Part shown: piece by piece, positions 34,354 through 45,377 of the stretch | How positions within the stretch are numbered: position 1 is the stretch's first letter | How the letters are laid out: each line of letters opens with the position of its first letter | Assembly (NCBI GenBank): GCA_021234155.1 | Contig: JAJEKV010000106.1 | Coordinates: forward strand, 1,065,002-1,129,001 | DNA length: 64,000 bases | Origin: Isoetes taiwanensis | Taxonomy: Eukaryota > Streptophyta > Lycopodiopsida > Isoetales > Isoetaceae | Direction of reading: 5' to 3' | Notes under the pieces: generated by a model | Seen by the model: only the letters and a program-made list of their open reading frames with translations | Databases searched by the model: none | What the model was told of the DNA's origin: nothing | Translations under genes and position numbers: made by a program

Positions 34354-36685
34354 TGAAGGATGAAGAAGCAAGTGAGAATAAGGAACATGGGTTGGTTTTT
34401 TCTTGAAATCATAGGGTCTTACAACTTATCAATTTTATTGATATTGATTTCGTAGGTTATGTTTACAAACATATTGGAACAAAGTTTTCCTGATAAGGCA
34501 TCAAGCATAGATGGCAAGGTTAGGAAGCAAACGATTCATTTTTAGCATGAGAAATCATTCGTTGAATTGTCAATCCATTATAGCTTCAAACTATTTCAGA
34601 ATTGTGGATTGCACAGTTTTTTGTGTTATTGAGGTTAAATGCACTAGAGTGGCCTTTCCTCCCCTTTTTTTGTGTTTGAAAATAGATTATGCATTAATAG
34701 AAATTATAGGACTAAAGGGGATAATGGCTCATATACTCTGGACCACAGTAAGTGGTTGAATGCATGCAATATAATTGGATATTTAATGGCTACAGGTTAA
34801 GGGAACATATAAGGAAGGGTATATTCTTCCATTAGAAAATGACTTAGGAACCGTAGAACTTAATGATCCTCTAACGGTTTTACAATGGTCAGTTCCTTGG
34901 CCTAAGGGCATATGATACCGATAAGGATAGGCTAAAAGGTTTTTTGTCGGGAAAATAAAGCCAAGTACATATTATATAGTATTGGCCGCTCGAATGGAGC
35001 TCGATCTACGGCTATCGATGGTGATAGAAACCCAGTTACATGAAATGGTAAGACCCTAAAGACTAGCACCAGGTACAGGCTCACCAGCTGAAAGCATGTT
35101 AATCTGACAATAGGTGGAATATATCCTACAAATCCTTGAGTATACAAGAGGATTTGGCTGTAGTCTGAGGTAGGCAAGGGCTGTAAATTTGTGCCTCACA
35201 AGTTTAAATGTAAGAACACATTTACATGAAGCACATAGGGGCCTTTAGATTATTAACAGTAATGGTCTTTATTGTATAAGAAATGGAAGAGGATTCGAGA
35301 GGGAGTTTGTTACATATTCTAAACGAGGTGCACTTTGGACTATCACAGTCATCGGATCTGTCAATCCTACGGCCCAGACTGTATGTTGGAGCCTCTGAGC
35401 ACCTCTCGTTTCGCTTATGCTCATTTATGATTGGGGGCGCCTATGATTTTGAGATGTCAAATACGATTTTGCCTAAGGTTTTGATGGTATATCGAGCCTT
35501 TATATGGCTTCACTTAAGGTTTTAGAATATGAAACACGGAAGCTCAAACCTCTACCAAAATAATTCAATGTCCTAATAAGAATACTTTAACCAATCTAAC
35601 CAGTGAGACAACCTGACTATTTTTTATCTTAAATCTATATTTTTTTTATAATAACCCATTGTTATTTTGCTACATATATTGATTCAGATGGTTATCCTCG
35701 TAGCTCAAATAGTGAATCTCTACTTGAGGAGGAGTGGCTAAATGCAGAGTTTCTCGCTTGTTTCGAAACAACTGAAATAAATGAATTAGGTATGGATTAC
35801 AAGGCAATGTTGGATAGAAACACCCATGGATGCAGAATCAGAGTTATGGTAATAGAAGGCATAAGAACTTGAAACATGCTGGCAATAAGCAGACATCAAG
35901 TGATTCTCCAGACCGTGTTCTTGATACACAAGCAGATGATCTTGATTGACATCGAAGATTACTAGGTTTGGAATAAGTACTTTAAATGGTTCTAGATGGT
36001 AGATATTTGGCTATGTATGCTCTTATATATACCTTAGAAACTGTGATGTACCTCAGGGCACACACAAATTATTAAGGTTTGCATAAGGATACTGATTCTT
36101 AAATATTGTCTTTCCTGAATGAATGAGTTGGGGTGAAAAGGTGACAGTAGGTGACCAACGAAGGGCTAAGAAATCTAATGTACCTTTTGGCCCTTCACTC
36201 ATTACCATTTTTATGCTAATGTTGTGTTGTTTGGCTGCAGGTACGAGTTTCTCTTCCTATTGTAGTTTTTGGGTTGCCCCTAAGGGGCAAGCCCTTGTGA
36301 ATGTGGGTTTATGGCATATTCCAAGTATATGCCAGTATATGCTAGGAATATACCAATGACTGGTCCAAACTTGTTGTAGGGTGTAAACTGGCAATCGTCG
36401 CCATTCGGCTAACCGGTGCAAATAAGAGTTGTGTGTTGAGAGCTGTGTGTGTTTAGAAATGGGACAGAATTATTGGCCCGACTGCTACGAGGAGATGGCA
36501 GCAAGCTGGGAATTCTAAGGAGGATGCTGAATCCGGGCACTAGATGGAAGCCCCCCGAAAGAACGAACCCGGCCTAAGGAGAGAGGTGAAGAATCTAAGG
36601 TAGTCTCTAAGCCTCAAAGGTTAAAAGGGATTTTAATGGAAAAAACTTTAATACTCAAGGATGGGCTTGCCGGGGTATTTTGCAG
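34354..36685. other. Stretch without an identified gene
   Basis: A plus frame near 35,690-35,870 (SSNSESLLEEEWLNAEFLA) looks exon-like, but I recognise no family. It might belong to an upstream part of the decayed glucosaminidase or to another lost gene. The rest is AT-rich. Confidence 0.35.
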
Positions 36686-39600
36686 ATATGATCTGGTTGA
36701 TCTAACAAGGCAAATGCTTTCGAAGCTTGCAAATCAGCTATACATGTCTGCTCTGTTGTCCTTTGAAAACAAAGATATGGTTAACCTGAAGAAGTACAGT
36801 ATTTTGCTTCTGGATCTTCTGGTGGATCTGGAGACTGTTCTACAAGCTGACAATGGTTTCCTTCTTGGGCATTGGTTAGAGAATGCAAAGCAGATGGCAA
36901 CATCTCAAAACGAAATGGAACTGGTAATTAGTTTTCCACAATGTATATCGCATTTTTGTCCCTTCATATATAAAAGCACGTCCTGATAAACAAAAGGGTT
37001 TTTTAGCTAGGAAACATGTTGAGAACACTCTTTCTCCTAGCTTTATTTTGACTTGTCTAGTCTCAAAGTGATCCAATAGGTGAAATTTTATTAGTATTCT
37101 CAAGAAAATGCTTGACCAAAATGTCTCATTTCGAAATTGAGATGCCTTTAAAAGCAGTCTCTTGGTTAAGGTCAAGGCAAAGTAGCCATTACGCTTGTTT
37201 GATTACTCATTTCAACCTATATATAGGGCTACTGCTTCAGACCAAGATACAAGGCAACTACTGCTTTCAATCCAGATACAGGGCCCAAGGACTCCATTCC
37301 AATAAGGTGCAATTTGAGACAATTTCTGCCATCAGTTCCCTGTCAGCCTGAGGTCCTGGCATTCCTTTTCCCTACTTTTTCGGTGATGAAGAAAATGGAT
37401 GTTGTCCTATTACTTCTTCCTTAATGTTTTGAAAGATATATTGCATAAGATATCATTGTAAGTGCAAGGTGGTTTTAGCATCAAAAGTTCCTTCCAAAAC
37501 TTGCAGGGAGGGAAGATGCTCTTCTCTGAGAACAATATAGCCATATTCCTTTTACTTGGTTAGGCAGCCATGAAGAATAGTCAACCTAGAAATAAGAAAT
37601 ATTATGCTAGAAAGTACAAGGTACAAGAGCAAAAACTCTGATGTAATCTTAGTCCTGCATGTCTTCAGTTGTCCACTCTAAACAATAATGCTTTCTCTCA
37701 TAAATTAATAATAACTCTAAGTTCATGCTTACTTTCTTGGACTCCACGAAATTAATCTTGATTTCTCATTTCGTAACAGTATGAATGGAATGCAAGGACT
37801 CAAATAACGATGTGATTTGGCAATACATATGATGAGCCAAGCTTTTTTCATGACTATGGTATGTGATTTTATGCTTATGCATGGGTGTTCTTTGATTCTG
37901 AATCATGGTTAGTTTGAATATCATAGGCTGAAAATCTTGATTACCTTGGAAAACTGACATTTTATGCCCTTACTCATATTGAAGAATTTTCGTTTCACAT
38001 ATTATATTGTAATTTAGCTCTCTCACGATTTACTTCTCGCTCCGATGGTGTGGCCAGATTCGCCATGATCCATTTCTTAGTTTGTAGAATCGTAATGACC
38101 GTTGAGCCGGATTTGAGATTGATGTCGAATCTGCAATGTTGGGTGCTCTGAATTTGACTTCTGAGGTCAAATTCGTTAAGAAAGTCCAAAGCTGGATGCC
38201 TGAGGTTCAAATTTGTAAAAGAGAGGTCAAGACGCCTTAGGTTGCATCTTGTAGTCCAAATAGTTTTTCCGATTGTTGCACAAAGGCAAAGTCGGACAGT
38301 GGTTTGCAACGTGGTAATACATTTTTTTTATACGATCCAAAAATATCAACAGCACCAACTTTGTTTTTGAAATAGGTGGTGGAAAGTTCCCTTAAAATCG
38401 CAACTCCATTCTGACTGGCGAACATTATGCAGCCTGGAAGGCCTATTTCGAAGGGGCATTAAGTTATCATGGGCTTGATGGAATCCTGAATCTCTTAAGA
38501 GTGAAAGAGAAAGGATGCTCGGTATTAAAGCCTGGGAATGCAGATAAGCATTGATCCTGCTGATGAAAATCATATTGCAGGATCAAAGACAATTCTGCTA
38601 CATGGGATCAGCTCAAAGCAGTATATAGAAATGCAAATGACACAAAGGAAAAATTCCCAACTAGTAAGAGGAATGACAATAATAGAAGGAAGAAAAGATG
38701 ACAGAAGGCTTAAGAGCTTGCCACCACGTATGCCAATTTAAGAAAAGTTTCTTGGTTGTGTAGAATCGCCATGATACATGTTTGTAGATTACATGTGACA
38801 GTACATAAAGATCTGGATAAGGTCACAATCATGCACGAACCTTTACGCCAGTAAATTATGGTCGGAATATTACTTCATAGCAGATGCCTTTCTTGGGAGT
38901 TTGAATATAAGCTTTGTTTCTTGGGCTCATGCCATCTTTTTGCTTGTCACCACGGTTGAGCCTATCAAATTACAGCATTTATAGACGTAAGAATCTTTAT
39001 GGACATTCGTCCTATATAAGCTTGTATTATTCTTTGATCAGTAATTTAGTTCTCTCACGCTCAAATCTTGCAATCTAAAAGACCTGATTACGTCAATTTG
39101 TTTAGTTTTGGGCCATGTGTTGGCTCCATGTATCTCCAGTTCTAGGACATTCCACCAAATTTCTCTAAGGTAGAGCAAGCCATATCCTCTGACTGTAGGC
39201 TATAGATTTAATTTGGGTTTGGTAAGCCAGTTGGGATGCATTAAGAAATATAAAAACAGGTCATATTCAAGGTTATTTGGCTAAAGAAGCCAATGCTTGC
39301 CTTTGTTGCTTTGGTTTTCTAACATTATGAATTTTCAGAGGTGGGAAGCTTCACTTGTAATAACGCACATAACATAACACCATTGGCATAACACCATTTG
39401 CTTTCTTCTACGCATATAAGGTTGTTGCTGTTTTCTAACAACTTGGCTTTGCTTACAGCAAATAAGATGTGGAGCGGGCTCGTAAAAGATTATTATCTCC
39501 CAAGAGCAGCTTTGTATTTGGAGTTATTACAATCATCAATGGTTAATAGTACAGTCTTTTCTTTGGAAAGTGAAGTGGATCTCTTTGACAAACAGGTGGC

Positions 39601-39711
39601 AAAAGTAATTATCCGACGATTTCAGAAGGCGATCCTGTTCAAGTATCAAAATCAGTGTTTGACAAGTATGCTTATCTGGTGGAGGATGTTGAGCTAGATT
39701 TAGCTCGTTGA
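36686..39711 (+). pseudogene. Alpha-N-acetylglucosaminidase (NAGLU/GH89) C-terminal exons, broken
   Basis: Three exons keep their splice sites. Exon A (36,686-36,923; TTTTGCAG before, GTAATT after) reads YDLVDLTRQMLSKLANQLYM, later FLLGHWLENAKQMA. Exon B (37,780-37,858; GTAACAG before, GTATGTG after) reads YEWNARTQITM, then TGA where the family has Trp, then DEPSFFHDY. Exon C (from 39,459 after TTACAG) reads ANKMWSGLVKDYYLPRAALY. After a one-base shift near 39,590 it continues GGKSNYPTISEGDPVQVSKS, then FDKY and a stop at 39,709-39,711. These are the ordered C-terminal blocks of plant/animal NAGLU, a lysosomal/vacuolar exo-glycosidase removing terminal GlcNAc. The premature TGA and the frameshift predict a non-functional copy. 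N-terminal exons are not seen upstream. Confidence 0.88.
38237..38573 (-). other. Unrecognised coding-like minus frame inside the NAGLU intron
   Basis: Within the 37.86-39.46 kb intron a minus frame reads ASQNGVAILRELSTTYFKNK and continues in shifted frames to about 38,000. It looks like a decayed exon of something else. An RRM-like or RDR N-terminus was considered, but no motif is decisive. Confidence 0.25.
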
Positions 39712-40739
39712 TGTGTTTGTATGTGGAAGCCCTGCACTTTAATGCGGGATTAAATATTTTGGGACCATAGCCTACTTTGTATTTATTATTTATTCATTAT
39801 TAAGATAACTAAGACTTGGCTGTAGCTAACGGCGTGTGGTACTGGTAAGCATCAAGTCAATCAAGTTCCTTTAGCTCTCTGTAGGGATATGTTCGTGAAA
39901 TAGTATATACAAATATGCTAATCACAACCATCAAATCTTTACATATACTCGGGATATAAGCCACAAGGTGCTAAAACCCACTCCACAAGGTGTTAAAAGT
40001 CATTTTATGGTTCCCCTTTCCCTTAAAAAAGTGCAACCTAAAAATCGATGTCTTTTAACCTAAAAATTGCGGCTCTGCTGCTCGTGTGCTGCCACCATTG
40101 GCGGAGCCGCCTCGAAGATTACCCCCAGAAAACCCTCGAGGGGTATTTTCTCTTGCGTAACGCTTCGGCGAATTACGAATGATATATGGTAAATCGCGAC
40201 TTCTGCTGCTCAGATTTGGTCGAAAAAGGGTTGGGTTTCTGTTGTGGATTCTATCAAGATGCATGCTCAGATTGAGTCAAGAAACAGGGCATTTGGATCT
40301 AAGATTTATGTTTGGATTCTATTCTGGAATTTATGGCTCTGGCTATGGCCATGGGTTCTGCTCTCTCTGTTAAAAGCCAGCACCTAAAACTCGACTCAAC
40401 AAGCAGAGCTATGGGCAGTTCTGGCCAGACAACACATCTATGGCCAGGTAAAACGCGGCTTTGCAGATCATTCTGGCAGCCACGAACTCTAAAATTCAAT
40501 AAGTTCTGGAACCCTAAGCTTCGGCAAGTCTTGACAGCTCCAGCAAACTCTTGAAGCTGAATCTTAAGCAGTCTACCATTTTTTTCTGGTTCGAATAAAG
40601 CAGCGCGAGAATTATTAGACATGGCAGCGCCGCTCAATGAAAATATGCTTTTTAAAATAAGCATGATTTAACAGTAATTGGCACCAAGCATTCATTACGT
40701 ATTTATTATTTATTCACTAGAAAAGGACCCGCCCTTTCT
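39712..40739. other. Stretch without an identified gene
   Basis: Open frames on both strands at 40,299-40,664 overlap each other and carry no known motif. AT-rich flanks. Confidence 0.35.
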
Positions 40740-41046
40740 TTTGCACCATTCCTCGGTTCGGCATCGACCTTCGGTCGAGGCCTCGCCTCGGTTTGGACAA
40801 AAGCAGGCCTACCCATGTACTCCTGTAATTTTAATATCACCCGTTAGGAGCTTACTCAACCTCAGCTCGATCTCGGCCTTGGGCCGAGGCCTCGTCTCGG
40901 TCATACACACCTACTACCAATTGCAAAGTATCACCCATTGGGAGCTTACTCACACCTATTACCAATTCCAAAGTAACGCCAATTGGGAGCTTACTCACAC
41001 CTACTATCAATTCCAAAGTCTCACCCATTAGAAGGTGGGTCACACC
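40740..41046. repeat. GAGGCCTCG repeats and a 49-bp tandem repeat
   Basis: Two CTCGG-rich segments (40,750-40,795 and 40,862-40,902, each with CCGAGGCCTCG or TCGAGGCCTCG and TCTCGGT or CCTCGGT) precede three units of about 49 bp (CACACCTA.TA.CAATTCCAAAGT..C.CCCATTGGGAGCTTACT) up to about 41,046. Confidence 0.75.
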
Positions 41047-43164
41047 TATTGTACTCAACATTCATTCGTCAATCTATAAGGAGCTTACTACCATACATTG
41101 CCAATTCCAATAATTGCTCATATGGTTCTTCTTGAAAAGACAAGATCATACTAATCCAAGGGTTTCGTTTTTCCTAGCATTACATTGATGATAAAGATGG
41201 AGGGGATAATCTAGATACATGTGAAGAGAGGCATGACAAAAAATCATTTGTAACGGTTGATGACACGATGTTAATATCCAAAACAGGCAAGCAACAAGCT
41301 AAATTATCTTTGATCTATTTGAAGTATCGAGTTCTTTGTCCTATGTTTGATGTTATTGCCAGGAGAAAATTCATCTCCAAATGAACATGGAGAAGGGAGG
41401 GATCTATTAAAATAGTCTAATGTCATGCAGCTCGTGGAATGCATTCCTTCAGAAAAGAAGGATCCATTTTCTAGTCCTGAATTTGAAGCCTCAAATAGCA
41501 GAGAAAATGATATGATTAAATTATTTAATTTCTTGGGACCTGAGAATCTGGAACAGCCTCTATTAGACGTAGCCCAGTTCGAACAGAATACAAATGCGAG
41601 ATCTTTGTGCAGTTGCAACAATGCCCCGTACGGTTATATAGTATACTGACTTCATTTAAAATGCACCTAGGAAACCTTTTGTTTCTATTATGCCTAAGCC
41701 AAAAGTGTGATTTACAGGTGAAATGTTGCAAGTTGTGATAAAGAATTTCATGCTGCCTGCATTCTGTAGCAACTTTTGGTATGGGTTGCCAGTTTTGAGC
41801 CCACATGCTTTCTGTGGGAATTTTGTCTTGAAGATTAGCAGCTCTACTACAGATGTAGTAAGTTCATTGTGAACATCTCTCCTTGTGAACATCTCTCCTG
41901 TTATTAACTACTTGTAAACGAGCTGCAAGGACCTTGTAATGGGTTGCCACTGGTGTACAAAATTCTAGCAAGTCTAGGACAATCATATCTGTGTTCCTCT
42001 GTCTGGTCTATGAGTTCATGTACATTTCTTCAGAATTCGGAGCTATCGAAAAAGTCTTTGACAAATTTCAATCGGATTTGCCAGATTCATGTTCTGAGTC
42101 AGCACAAACATGAGAATTTTAACTGTTTGGTTTGTTGTCTCTTTATTTTTATCACACTAATTTTTTGCCTTACTCTATTTGAGATTTTTGCTGACCTATT
42201 AGTATAGTATTGCAATCCACTGCATTCATTTCCCAGCTGGTGGTGGTTGTATGTTTTAGATTTAGTATGCAAAGTTGCCCCTTAGCCCATGACGGTTTTT
42301 CATATCCTTCCATTCTAGCCATCTTATTGCAGCATTTTTATTTGATAGATCAGTGTTGTTCTGCTCATGGCTTTTGTCTATATGCACATAGCAAAAGGCA
42401 TAGAATGTATTGATGCTCTGGCCATTTTTAATTTTACAATGGCAGCCTCTTCTGTATAATAATATGATGAATATGACTTTTGAATAATATGATGATATAA
42501 TAATTGTATTGGATAGAAAATACAAGGTTAAGCCATTAGTTGTATTAAACTAAAAGATGGGAAGAAAAAAATTTCTTAGGTGGCTGCAAGAGATTGCATG
42601 CCAAATGTGACAGTCAATTGCATATATGTACGGATGATAAACAATAGATTGTAATGAACAGACGCAAGACCTTCAATAGACTAATTAGAAAATAGTTTCC
42701 TATGTTTTAGCAGAGAGCTTTGCAATATGATAGAGACTGTATTGCTCGCCCACTCCTTCAACTGCTCAACAAGTGTTTTATTTGAACAAGGTTAAGAAAG
42801 AACCTTGAAGGTTTTTGGAAAAGGTTGTAAGTACACTTTTAATTTCTTAACTTCTCTTTCCCTTTTTCAAATTCTACACAATTACGTGAAAGCAAACATC
42901 TGAATAGTTGCCAATCTAAATGCCTGGACTTGTTAGGATGGCTTGATCCACATGCAGCTGATTACTCAGAATTTCAATAATCCATGTCTGCTAGAATTTT
43001 GCAGCCCACCATAACAAAGAAAGAAGTACTTTTGTTAGAAGTGTGAAGGGAACAAACATGAATATGCTTGCTACATATGTATTTCATATGCAACCTATGA
43101 CTTCAACAATATCTCCAGGTACAAGAGTGGTGGCTGGAATCATTGACAAAGGACCTACAAATTT
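41047..43164. other. Stretch without an identified gene
   Basis: A plus frame at 41,425-41,649 (ENDMIKLFNFLGPENLEQPL) is exon-like but unassigned. The following AT-rich sequence has short frames only. Confidence 0.35.
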
Positions 43165-44660
43165 GTGACGTTCCCAGGAAATATACGCCATAAATACGTA
43201 TATTTCTAGGCCCTCCCCCATACAAGTCTATCACCGTAGCCTTGTATACCATAGATTAGTGGCAAAAAAGGAGCATGGCTAAGTTATTTACATAACTTAG
43301 CCAACCTTAGACTTAAGACCATTTCCACATGGCCTTAACCTATTGGGTACCCGCCACACGGAAGCACCCCATTGGAGCCACGTGGCAGGTGACATCAACC
43401 CTAACCTATAAATGGCCAAACCCTAACCCTAGGCCATTTTTCTAGCTCCAACAGTCTGGGAAACTTATTTGTGCTCGAAACTCCGTTTTGGGAACCGTCT
43501 GCTGTGGCACAACATAGCTCAGCAACCCCCGGATTGTGCGTGCATCAGTAGGAGCAGGAGCTACTTCGAATCCCTTAAAGGCCATGGAGATGCCGGGAGC
43601 AGGAGGGAGTTCCTCAGGAGCAAGTATTTGGATTAGAGTCCTTGGTAGATCATCTGGAAGTAGGATTCCAGATGAGTTAGCATTGTGTGTTTCTAGTAGA
43701 GCCATTCTAGAACCCTCAGTCTAGATCTTGAACCCTAATCAATGAACCCTAACTGTAAGTTAGATGCATGTGATTAGGATTAGATGTTATCTTCATTATT
43801 GATCATGTTATGTTGATGTATGATGTTGGTTGATCATGTTTGCTCCTCTTGTATTGGGAAGGGGGGAAGAGACCTAGTAGCCATTATGTAGATGATGCTC
43901 CTAATTTAGACCCCTTAGTTCCTATTATATGCAGTCTGTGCATAGGAACCCACCTGGCTACGGGGCTATGATATGACTTAGCACCATACAATGGGGCTAG
44001 TAGCAAAGTGGAGGGAGGTCCCTGCTCAGCGCAACTACTGGGGACCCATAGCGGGCTAGGCCTATAGTCGGTCACTTCGTGTGGGTCGGGTATGGGTCCA
44101 GCACCTCCTAGGGCATCGGTGTTGCCCTGCCTCTCAAGAGTTGCAGGTGTCGGCCTGGCTCTTGTTTTGGGGGATTCAGTCGGGTACAAATCATGTGTTG
44201 CCACGATTCTCTAACTGCCCGTGGAGCCACTAGACTTTGGGAAAGGGAGATGCAACCTTACCTACCTCATCAGACGGGGGAGATGCAACCCAGAGTAGTC
44301 TCGATGAGTAGTGCCATGAGATTGTGTATCCTGCAAGGCTACAGTTATGCCAGAGCACGATTTAGCCCGTCTGCATAGTATGCACATGAGGGGCGGATGG
44401 AGTGGTCAACCCTAGCCATTGTCTATAGCCAACCCCGCTATTGTTAGATCTTGGTTTGCTCTATCTTGAGGCCCAGCTGTCAGTCTACCTCCCTACGAGT
44501 CGGAGTCTGGGTAGGAGCTCTCATGTTTTATGGCATGTTAATATCTCTGTTGTATCTATGGATGTACGGATGCGCTACCCTTTGAGGTAGTTGGATGTAT
44601 TGTTGTTGTTAGTGCTAACATTGTTTGTGCTTCCGCTGTTATAGGAGCCCATAGGGGATG
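43165..44660. mobile_element. Possible solo LTR or LTR-retrotransposon remnant
   Basis: Begins TGTGACGTTCCCAGGAA, has a TATA box (AACCTATAAATGGCC at about 43,406) followed by CCAAACCCTAACCCTAGGCC. It continues as a GC-richer block (43.9-44.45 kb) without gag/pol motifs. Length, TG start and promoter are LTR-like; no partner LTR, CA end or target duplication was found. Confidence 0.35.
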
Positions 44661-44999
44661 GGCGCGCAAGACACCTTCGTATGCCCCTTCCCGCACTAGG
44701 GACACCCTGGGGTGCGGGATAGACGGAGGGCCCATGCGGCCGAAAGGCTGTCATTAGGGCGGATTTGGGGTCTGAAAATGGCCCTTATCTTGGGTTAAAG
44801 ATTTCCACGTCAGATTCGCCAGGACCAATCAGGTTTGCGCCTTTTTTACGAAAGTCAGTATTACTTGGCAGGTAGAAGGATGAGCAGGCTTACTTGGCAT
44901 CCACATGGCGTATTTTCATAGGGGATGCCTGCGCTTTTATTGCAACCATTTTAATGGCCCGTATTTTTTGGGAGTCGCTTCGCCGCCCCAGTGTTGTCA

Positions 45000-45160
45000 G
45001 GTACGTCAGGTACGATACGGGTACGGTACGTATTTAACGTACTAATACGGGTTCCATACCTCCTAGTTTAAAAGTACTTTAAATACGTTTTTCGTATTTG
45101 TTAAATACTTGTAAAATACGTAAAATACGTACTTAACGTATAGTACGTTAAGTACTTTAT
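45000..45160. repeat. hAT left subterminal ACGTA-motif array
   Basis: About ten overlapping TACGT/ACGTA/AATACG motifs in 160 bp, next to the CAGTGTTGTC terminus. In other hAT elements such arrays bind the transposase; here that is inferred. Confidence 0.75.
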
Positions 45161-45377
45161 GCCAATTTTTAAAAACAGTTCTAAATTCTGAAATAGCTGC
45201 AATTACAATGGATTTTCAGCTTCAAGAAATAGATCATACTATAGTCTCCATAAATACTTGTTTTCTCAAAAACTTTAGCTAAGAGTAGCTATATTTAATG
45301 TTTGCATTCTTCATAATGAAACTTAAAGTTTGAAAGCTTAAACAAAATATGCAAACTAACATGAATAAGAGAATCGA

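Noticed and set aside
38000-38573. RNA-dependent RNA polymerase N-terminus
   Set aside because: A faint RRM-like feel, but no catalytic DxDGD motif and no continuous frame. Left unassigned.
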